Assembly: GCF_000213175.1 (NCBI RefSeq)
Contig: NW_009799104.1
Coordinates: 2,666,407 to 2,695,526 of the forward strand
Direction: 5' to 3'
Source of the DNA: Neurospora tetrasperma FGSC 2508
Lineage: Eukaryota; Ascomycota; Sordariomycetes; Sordariales; Sordariaceae
DNA: 29,120 nucleotides
The notes below the pieces were generated by a model, which was not told the origin of the DNA, searched no databases, and was given only the letters and a program-made list of their open reading frames with translations. The number at the start of each line of letters is the position of its first letter. The stretch's first letter is position 1. Shown in pieces: positions 22,158 through 29,120 of the stretch. The translations under genes and the position numbers were made by a program.

Positions 22158-22470
22158 AGAAAGGTACCAGGCGTCCAGACGCCCGTTTGCGCTTGCGGAC
22201 TGGAAAAAGAGACCTTCGCCTATATCGTCCTACACTACCTCAATGCGGAAGGCCTCTTCTAGTTAAATACTAAGAACTAACTACTAACGAAAGAAGAGCT
22301 CTAGGATTACCTGGACAACGGAATTAAAGCCGAGAGGATTCTATCATAGGTATTAAGATTAAGTAGATTAAAGGAGTACCGTCTAATAATCGAATTAGAA
22401 GAGGAGTAGCGCAAGGAATTTGAGAAGTACTCTTAAGAAGGGAATAAATTATTAGTAATATTAGAATAAA
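22158..22470 (+). pseudogene. LINE ORF2 C-terminus with zinc motif (plus copy)
   Basis: The frame reads KVPGVQTPVCACGLEKET, with Cys codons at 22188-22190 and 22194-22196, then IVLHYLNAEGLF (His at 22233-22235, Tyr where Cys is expected). This is the Cx1-3C...H...C cluster found after the RNase H or RT of many LINEs. A charged helical tail follows (KEELxDYLDNGIKAERIL, then EYRLIIELEEE) with RIP-type stops. The region upstream of this point was never copied. Confidence 0.8.
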
Positions 22471-24168
22471 AGAATAAAGGGATAGGGAGGAAATAATTAT
22501 ACTAATTATAGGTACTATCTATACTATGATTACTATAGAAACCGAAGTACTATTTATTTAATATTGAATTACGCTTAAAAAGCTCCTTGAGAAGCTTTAT
22601 TATACGAATTTAGTTCGTAATAATATTATAACGCTACAAAACCTAATTATTATTAATAATAGGATAGCCGGGAGTATTAACGGCTATAGGGCTATTAGGG
22701 GTAGTACTACTATTATTAGAATTGGAAATTATACGAATAAAAATAGTTGTATTATTATATTATTAGGACTAGATATAATACGTATAGGAGTAATTGTACT
22801 ATTATTAGAATTAAAAGTAATATAAACCGGGTTTATTATATTATTGATATTAGGACCGGAGGGAGTACAACTGTAGAAGATATCCTTTATATATAATATA
22901 TAGTATCCCTTCTACTAGAAAATAATAATATTATAGTACGGAGTGTGGGGAAGGCTAGTAATATTATTTAGGAAATTATCTTATACTAAACGACCGTATA
23001 TACGCTTAGTAAATTGCTAAATAGCGCGAATAAAGGTATTTAATCTCTAACGATATCTAGCCGGGCTATTTAATATTATAGTAAATTAAATAGCGTTACG
23101 GGGGGTATAAAGACCGATAGGAATATTTATTATATATTTACCGGTAATATAAATATAGGTCGCGGTTTAAAGGTTAATAATTAGGAATAAAATATTAATT
23201 AGAAAAGAAAAGTAAGAAGGAAAAGGATATAAAGTTTATAGAAAGTCGAAACGAAGTAAGTTTTACTAATAACGATTTTACGAAAGGCATTGGGACTAAT
23301 AGGTCTTTTATTGGATTTTAAGACTATAGTGAAATTTAAACTATAGTAGAAATAAGGGATCTTACGGACGGTATTATACGAATTAGTATAAGGATTGGGA
23401 ATAATAGAAGGGATAAATATATTAATTTTAAGGGATTTAGAAATTCGGATTGCTATAAAGAATATAAAAAAATATTATAGGTTCTAAGTAAACCGGGGCT
23501 GCAAAATCAAAAAAAGCCGTAGAGCCCGGAGACGCTTTTAAAAAAGAAACTTTAAGGTCGGAGGTTTAATCGATTAGGCTAGGACAATTACAATTAAAGG
23601 AAACTATCTTAGATAATATTATTATAAAAAGGAAAGAAGGTAAAAAAGAATTAAAAAGGAATATTATAGGGAGGATTATATAAATAGAGGGGAGGGCCCT
23701 TATATTATTAAAAATAAGGGTAGAATTAAGGGTTGGGAAAAAAAGGGATAGAGCGGAGGTGAATATAAATAGGAGTAACGAAGCGGAGGGGTAGGGACGT
23801 AAATAAGAAGATAGGATGGAGAAGCGGAAGGAAGGCGGATGAAGGAGTAATAAAGATTAAAACGAAGAAGCGGCGAAGGAAGGCGACGTCCCTAACTGTA
23901 TTCCTATTATTCCTATTATTCTTATTATTCTAGTATTAGAATAATGTAATAAAGGAAGAGACAAAATCAATTCGCTATAATAGTAAGTAAGAATAGTTAT
24001 AATTATAAATAAAGGAGGAATAGCGTAGGTAAACTATAGCCGAAATAAAGTTAGGGGTTTTCATTCGGCGGCGTTTAACGCTATACGGTTTTCCCCTCCA
24101 GAGAACTAGAGAAGGACCCTATGCCAATAAGGCGCTATAGTTACATAGTAAGGGTAAAAGAATATTAT
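22158..24168 (+). mobile_element. 5'-truncated LINE copy, plus strand
   Basis: A 2,011-bp copy of the LINE family of 6,197-21,997, in inverted orientation, flanked by a 16-bp duplication with core TATAATTTAACC (22142-22157 and 24169-24184). It begins inside the end of ORF2 and runs to the family 3' end (GGGTAAAAGAATATTA). Severe 5' truncation is the hallmark of incomplete target-primed reverse transcription. It retains more C and G than the full-length copy, for example GGCGTCCAGACGCC at 22,170-22,183 against a heavily mutated counterpart at about 8,190-8,205. It lies in element A's RNase H. Confidence 0.88.
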
Positions 24169-24184
24169 TATATAATTTAACCTA

Positions 24185-25828
24185 TTACTCTTACAAATAA
24201 TCGATAATCGCTAATATCTCTTTATTGTAAATAGAATAAATATACTCAACAAACTTCAATTTCCTTAAATAGAACGCTATAATATATTTCTAGCCGTCTA
24301 CCTCTTAAGTCAAACAGCCCCCCAATATAAAACAGCTATAATCGGACTCGAAGAAAATTAAACGCTCAGGGTCCCACTCGGTCAATATAAGTATTCGAGT
24401 TCATAATATCTTCAAAAACTAGAAGGCCTCTTCGCAAGCTATGAACTATTTGAACGGAACTCCTTTGCCGGTAAATATCATAAATAATACTACTATTATA
24501 ACAAATTCTAATATAAATATCCAATAATAATTTACAAACCCTAAAAAGCTCTAAACTTCCTTCTAGAATATTAGTACTACCTACTCTAAAATAGCTTTAA
24601 CTTTCTCAAAGTCGGCTTAAATACTAACGCTGGCGTAAATAATGAAACCGAAGTATCTAACCTTCTTAACTACGAACTTACATTTATTAAAGTCCAAGTA
24701 GAATCCGGCATCTCGGAAGCGCTCGAATACTATACGGACCTTCTATATATAATCTTCCTAAGACCTATCCGTAAAAATCAGAATATTGTCTATATATACC
24801 GAGCAAAAATCATCAAGGAATTCTCGCAATACTTAGTTAATATACCGCTATAAAGTAGTTAGAACTCCGTATAATCCGAATAGGACTATAAATTACTCAA
24901 AGAGACTATAATATATTTAGAACGCTATTTTATACTCCTCTCCTTCTATTATTCGTATTTTATTAAACGCTTATACTATATCCACCTTTAAAAACTACTT
25001 TATACCTTTAAATATTCGGAATATTTCCTAAATAAATAGGAGGGGGTACTAGTCCGTTCGAATAATTATATTAAATACTTAGTAATTACAACAAAAATAG
25101 AAACCTCCGCCTAGCTTCCGAACGAATAGAACGGGAACACTAACGGTAGAACTATTAGCTTAGATAAATCCCTTATCTATTAAATCCCAAGATATTTTTT
25201 TGAGTACTAAGAATTCTTCTCGAAATATATTATATAGCGGACCGAAGGGGAGGGGAAGGTCCTTACTATCCGGTCCCTTCTTTAACTCGATCTTTAAATC
25301 AACTCCTAGCTTATAACTATCAAAATAATCCGCTTCTTACTTTCTAAATAAAAGAATAAAATCCCAAAAGTATTTAAGAATAATTTATTAAAACTCCTTA
25401 TCGGTCCGGACCCTTTTAAGGGTTAGAGCCTTCTTAATATTTTTGAACTATATAATAAATATAGTAACCTCTATAATAACCCGACCTTCCTACTTACTAA
25501 TTTAATAAATATACTTAATAAAAGTAATAGTAAGGACGTATATTACTCCTTTGAACTCTTCGAAGAATAGGGTCTTAGCCTTACATTTGCCAATATAGTT
25601 TACTTAGGATTGTATAACGCTATACTAGAATCTCTTCTTATAAAGGACTAAATACGTTTAATTCACTATCAATTATAGTTTCTTAAAAATAATGGGGTAT
25701 TCGAACTCCGGTACTATATATATACAAACTAGTAAAATACAACCTTAGAATTCTATGAGGAAATACGTAATACTTTAAATAGAAGCGCCCTCTATAATTA
25801 CTATAGTACCCTAAGTTTATCGGGCTAC
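24185..25828 (-). pseudogene. Element A reverse transcriptase and start of RNase H
   Basis: On the minus strand: an N-terminal RT block at about 25,290-25,160 (a GPLYN-like PFGPLYNIF), KVDIV*AFNKIRI near 24,980, FGLYGVLTTLQRYIN near 24,870, and the catalytic YIDD as YIDN at 24785-24796 (second Asp changed to Asn). YLDFNKCKFVVKKVRYFGF is next, then SFLGFVNYY and FFESDYSCFILGGCLT of RNase H (ETDAS... expected), and YSIYNKEILAIIDYL at about 24,190-24,235. All match gypsy pol in order and spacing. Upstream, on the other side of the gag-only element, the protease region continues at 28,011. Confidence 0.9.
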
Positions 25829-26009
25829 TGTCACGTCACGTAGATCTCGAGTACTAGGACACGAATAATTAGACGAATGTAATAAATAATTAAAGATGAA
25901 GAAGAAGAAGAAACTAACTATATCGGATGGAAGGAGTGATAGTCTTATATACTTAAGATAGAAGGACTGAATATATATGTGATCTAGTATGTCTAGTAGT
26001 ACTATAATA
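25829..26009 (-). repeat. TR-GAG-like 3' LTR (181 bp)
   Basis: Its outer end TGTCACGTCACG is intact; its inner end AGTAGTACTATAATA is a mutated form of GGCAGCGCCATGACA in the other copy. It holds a (GAA)n run near 25,898-25,912. Confidence 0.9.
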
Positions 26010-26025
26010 TTACCCCCCCCTTCGA
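26010..26025 (-). promoter_or_regulatory. Polypurine tract of the gag-only element
   Basis: On the minus strand GAAGGGGGGGGTAA directly precedes the left LTR, which fixes the orientation: plus-strand DNA synthesis would start here. The G run resists RIP because it contains no CpA/TpG context. Confidence 0.7.
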
Positions 26026-26158
26026 AGAAGATTCAGCCCTAGAGTCGAAGAGAAGTAAAGATTGAGATGATAGGACCCGATAATCTGGATGGGTATACCT
26101 AACATTATAAGAAGCAACGCGATCTAAAATATGTGAAAGAAAAGGATGAGATGGAATT

Positions 26159-27130
26159 TTAGTATTTGGTACGGCTATTATACGCTATACGCTCTAGTTT
26201 ACGCTTAAAATTAGGTTTAGAATTAGTTAAATAATTATATCCGAATTTATAATTAGAATTTTCTTTATTATCGTTATTATTATTATTGTCTGATTCTATA
26301 TTATTAGATAAGAGACCTTCAATTATATATAGTTGCGCCCGAGAGTAGGACGGTCCGGCCAGCTCTAAAATTAAAATAGTAGTTATTAATTTTTTAGCTG
26401 CTTGGATAGTATCGATTTCTATAGTATCTTTATCTTTAGAATTATAGATAGAGTTCACAACTTCTTTGAGTTTTTAAATATAGTCTACGTAAGTAACCGG
26501 AACTGGGCGGAAAAGTTAAATACGTTTACGAATATCTTTGTTGAGAGTTTGGCGGATGAGAGAGATTTTTGCTAGTTTAGTCCAAAGGTTGGCTTTTACT
26601 TTATAGAAAAGCCTTTTAAATTTAGCTATAAATAGATTAAAGCCTTTATTATTTTGGCGGAGTGTGTAGAGAGTGTTTTCGGTTTGTTGGACTTTATAAA
26701 GATTATTATAGATACGGTTTAGTTAATCGAATAAATTTTAAAGATCGAAAACTTAAAGTTCCGAAGTTTGTTGAATTTAGGGTATTACTAAGACTTAGAT
26801 TTTTCTATCGAGTTGGGAGAAGAGATATTAGAATTGGGCTATAGTATTACTTATAGTATTTCTATTAATCCTAAGTTTCGTTTAAATAGAAGGGAGCTAA
26901 GTTTCGAAGGTGTAAGTAGCGCCGTTAAATTTCTTAATATTAGGAAATCTAATTTTGGGTTTTGAGTTAGATTTTGGAAGCGCTTAAATTAGGGCGGTAT
27001 TATTATTAAGTACCTTATTTAAAGTAACGATATTCTTCCTAAGTGCAGAAAAGGCCTTCTTGTATTCATCTATGCAATTAATTTACTTTTGAAGGTAGTC
27101 GGCCAAAGATTCGAGGCTTAAGATAGGGGG
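26159..27130 (-). pseudogene. Gag of the small LTR element
   Basis: In sense direction: IRFPNIKKFNGATYTFET near 26,960-26,905, resembling the P.KF.G....F..W opening of Ty3-type gag, then FDL*NLFD*LNRIYNN, FNLFIAKFKRLFYKVKANLW and LIRQTLNKDIRKRI, which fit the gag helical core with its AQ..L..L.Q....F..F...F pattern. A 99-codon stop-free C-terminal stretch (26,458-26,159) includes an Asn run near 26,275. No CCHC knuckle or downstream enzyme domain is visible. Stops are RIP-type except that the last 100 codons are clean. Confidence 0.75.
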
Positions 27131-27824
27131 TTATAACTACTCCTCGGCTATAGTTGTAAATAGTAGCAATAATTGCTTTAATAATCCGAGAAATACTATA
27201 AATAATAAAGAGAGTAGAATAATAAGGAATAAGAAAAGAGGAAGTATTTAACTTAATTATTATTAATATTACTAAAGTAGGTCTATAATTATTGGTATTG
27301 GTTTTGAAATAAGGGATACTAAACGAAATATAGTTTAATATAGTAGGAATCTAATATATATTTCAGGAAGATACTAGATAACAGAAATTTATATTACAAC
27401 GCCGGTAATCTAATAATAAATTATTAGATTTAGTATTTACCTATTAAAGAGTAGAGAAATAAGGAGAATGATAGAATTTGAGTTAGGCTATTAGAATTGG
27501 GAAAGAAGAGAAATAGGTTGAATTATATTAAATTGCAGCTAAGGTCCCGAATGGAAGGGTCGTTATTGTACTATATTTTTAACTTTAGACCAACCGTTTA
27601 ATTAGTAATAAATCTAATATTATTTAATCTAATTTAGAGGGCTATAATTCCAATAAAGAAATATAATAATCTGTTATCCTAAGAGAGTTCGGTTCTAGCG
27701 ATACGCGCCCAATTTTCGAGTATAGCTACAAATATCGAGATAGTCCGATGTTCCGGAATCCGCGGCGGTTAGGATGAGAGGGAGTTTGATATAATACAAC
27801 CCGTAGGAAGGATCTTTAATTAAG

Positions 27825-28005
27825 TGTTACGTTACGTAGATCTCGAGTATTGGGATACGAATAATCAAACGAATATAATAAATAATTAAAGATAAAAAAG
27901 AAGAAGAAGTTAATTATATCGGATAGAAGGAGTGATAGCCTTATATGCTTGAGATGGAAGGACTGAACATGCACGTGATCCAGCATGTCTGGCAGCGCCA
28001 TGACA
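27825..28005 (-). repeat. TR-GAG-like 5' LTR (181 bp)
   Basis: The outer (right) end is intact (CATGTCTGGCAGCGCCATGACA region, 27984-28005) and the inner (left) end TGTTACGTTACG is C-to-T mutated. In sense direction a TATA-like CATATAA lies at 27941-27947, a plausible promoter. The short open frame across this LTR is incidental. Confidence 0.9.
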
Positions 28006-28010
28006 GCTAC

Positions 28011-28602
28011 AATCGGAATAACGGGGATTTAGAAATCCTAAACAATATTTTTACTAATAGCGGTATAACACTAGTAACTTTTATTAATAAGGGCGTAGAA
28101 TAAATTAGTGAAATTAATAATAGTTAGTATTAAACTTAATCCTATCTCTATTTAGATTTTAAACTCTTCTACTTTATTTAATACTTCAAGGGTAGGTTCT
28201 AATACTCGACTTTGTATTAGAATTATTCTTTTCCCTAATCCGATTTGGTATTAGAAACTTTAAGTACTTAAAATTCCTTATCGAATAACAAAATTACTTA
28301 AATAGCCTAAATACATACTCCTTTAATTTAAGGATTTATAGTAGGAAAATAAGGATATTTAATAATAATATACCTTATAGCAATACAACGAATATATTAT
28401 CCTTCAATACAGTACTTATCCCTCTCTTCTTATAATACCTATTTAATTTATCCTTTCTATTAGGAGGAGGAACCTCGGCCGTAAATACCGCGAATATTAA
28501 TTATATCTATAAGGATATTACTATTAATATTATATTAAATCCTAAAGGATAGGGTGGTATTACGAGTTAAGGGCATCGTTATAAGTAAGCTACGATATTC
28601 GT
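28011..28602 (-). pseudogene. Element A protease region
   Basis: On the minus strand, NLFYALINKSY near 28,070-28,105 followed by CYTAISKNIV matches the ALIDSGC..... pattern of gypsy aspartic proteases; the catalytic Asp codon now reads Asn (28083-28085). Downstream it reads into VIPIVA at the GCTAC target site and continues at 25,828. Upstream (28,200-28,602) is the gag-pol junction side, too degraded to assign. Confidence 0.65.
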
Positions 28603-28792
28603 TGTTGTACGAAGGAAGCAAGAGGAGAGTGTGCGCTAGCCTGGGCTTATAAGAGTTACTTAACCCAGTAGGGTGGGTCGCGTAGAGCCCTCATACCCGG
28701 GCTGGTGCTAATATTATAGTACGGCACTAATAGTACGTAATCTAGTTATGTGCTATAGCAAGGCATAGGGCATGTGATTTAGCCCTGTAATA
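28603..28792 (-). repeat. Candidate 3' LTR (190 bp) of another minus-strand element
   Basis: Termini are TGTTGTACG on the left and CCTGTAATA on the right, i.e. TATTACAGGG...TACAACA on the minus strand, consistent with TGTT...AACA after one G-to-A change. Directly to the right, the minus strand reads AAGGGGAAGTAG, a good polypurine tract abutting the LTR. The block is GC-rich against its surroundings. No second copy is in the window and no flanking duplication is seen (TTCGT and CTACT), fitting a 3' LTR whose body runs off the right end. Confidence 0.5.
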
Positions 28793-29103
28793 CTACTTCC
28801 CCTTAAAACGCTTCCGGCTATAGAAATAGTATTTAAATGTATTATTTTGCCTGAAGTAAGCTTTCCTAAATCTTCCGAGGATACGTCTAATCAGATTGTA
28901 ATAAAAATTTTAGCGCCTGTGCTAAGGCGGGAGGCCATTTGGCGCTCTAATTCCTACTTAGGGGTAGAATACTAATTAAATTATTATCAATTTAGCCCTT
29001 TCTTTATAAGAGTTATTATTACCCTTAATAATCCATTTACATCTTATAAACTGGCCTAATTAATATATATAGAGAACCTTAATAACCTTTATCATTACTA
29101 GCT
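28793..29103. other. Right-end sequence, probably interior of the 28,603 element
   Basis: AT-rich with a GC-richer patch at about 28,905-28,945. No confident motif was found on either strand. By position it would be the 3' interior of a minus-strand LTR element. Confidence 0.35.
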
Positions 29104-29120
29104 CCCCCCCCCCCCCCCCC
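29104..29120. repeat. Terminal homopolymer C run
   Basis: Seventeen C residues end the window. They may be a real poly-C tract or an assembly edge. Nothing downstream is visible. Confidence 0.8.

Larger units (their letters stand above)
25829..28005 (-). mobile_element. Gag-only LTR retrotransposon (TR-GAG-like), 2,177 bp
   Basis: Two 181-bp direct LTRs (25829-26009 and 27825-28005) and a perfect 5-bp duplication GCTAC (25824-25828 and 28006-28010) define a complete element. LTR ends are TGTC/A and TGACA type. The 1.8-kb interior holds one gag-like frame on the minus strand and a polypurine tract next to the left LTR, so the 5' LTR is the right one. There is no room for protease, RT or integrase, so it must have moved with enzymes from another element. 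It is inserted in element A near the protease. Confidence 0.88.
4370..28602 (-). mobile_element. Element A: degraded Ty3/gypsy chromovirus split by later insertions
   Basis: Minus-strand pieces read in the order expected of a chromovirus: protease (28,011-28,602), RT and start of RNase H (24,185-25,828), rest of RNase H (22,007-22,157), RNase H end, linker and integrase core (5,284-6,196), integrase C-terminus and chromodomain (about 4,370-4,947). Removing the inserts with one copy of each target duplication joins the frames: the RNase H reads through 24,185 into 22,141 as NYYNLEIF, and on into 6,196 as GKEGRYILISH, a degraded form of the ADALS-type motif. Gag and the 5' LTR lie beyond the right end. 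The 3' LTR was not located. All stops are TAA/TAG and the catalytic acids are partly lost, so it is dead. It is the oldest layer here. Confidence 0.85.

Noticed and set aside
26662-26844. Plus-strand 60-codon frame
   Set aside because: Antisense to gag of the small LTR element.
27816-28001. Minus-strand 61-codon gene
   Set aside because: Falls within the 5' LTR of the gag-only element; incidental.
1-29120. CRISPR array, bacterial operon or tRNA genes
   Set aside because: No regular spacer-repeat array, no bacterial gene structure and no tRNA cloverleaf was found; the content is eukaryotic retroelements.

Overview
The window looks like a stretch of AT-rich, gene-empty chromatin from a filamentous ascomycete (Pezizomycotina) that has, or had, repeat-induced point mutation (RIP). 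Nearly everything is a retroelement relic in which reading frames stay aligned with known families but are studded with TAA/TAG where Gln, Trp or Arg codons are expected. TpA is abundant and CpA depleted, while CpG is still common, so simple loss of methylated CpG does not explain it. I find no intact host gene, tRNA, rRNA or CRISPR array. Species is not determinable by eye.

The layout is a nest of insertions. The host element is a Ty3/gypsy chromovirus on the minus strand (element A). Its pieces read in one direction from about 28,602 down to 4,370: protease, reverse transcriptase (RT), RNase H, integrase, chromodomain. It is broken by a solo LTR (4,948-5,283), a full-length LINE on the minus strand (6,197-21,997), a 5'-truncated LINE of the same family on the plus strand (22,158-24,168) and a small gag-only LTR retrotransposon (25,829-28,005). 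A further LTR-like block begins at 28,603. The full-length LINE is itself broken by a second chromovirus on the plus strand (element B, 11,218-19,836), and B carries a 527-bp inverted-repeat element (15,289-15,815). So depth reaches four levels: A, LINE, B, MITE-like element. Six of these insertions have visible target-site duplications: AAAAC; CTTCCTTAC; 16 bp for the plus LINE; CCCTT; TATAATAA; GCTAC. In most cases, mentally removing the insert with one duplication copy restores the interrupted reading frame.

The left end (1-4,370) is less clear. It has a small telomere-like repeat patch, a 227-bp LTR-like block and a RIP-degraded plus-strand frame of about 380 codons that I do not recognise.

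The most interesting signals are: (i) a RIP gradient in which the outward ends of paired LTRs are spared and the inward ends mutated, seen in two independent elements; (ii) a LINE 5' end that is nearly mutation-free while the rest of the same LINE is wrecked; (iii) a compact gag-only LTR retrotransposon; (iv) the MITE-like element with long TIRs and an internal 18-bp repeat. All catalytic motifs I could find have lost key residues by C-to-T/G-to-A changes, so none of these elements can be autonomous now.
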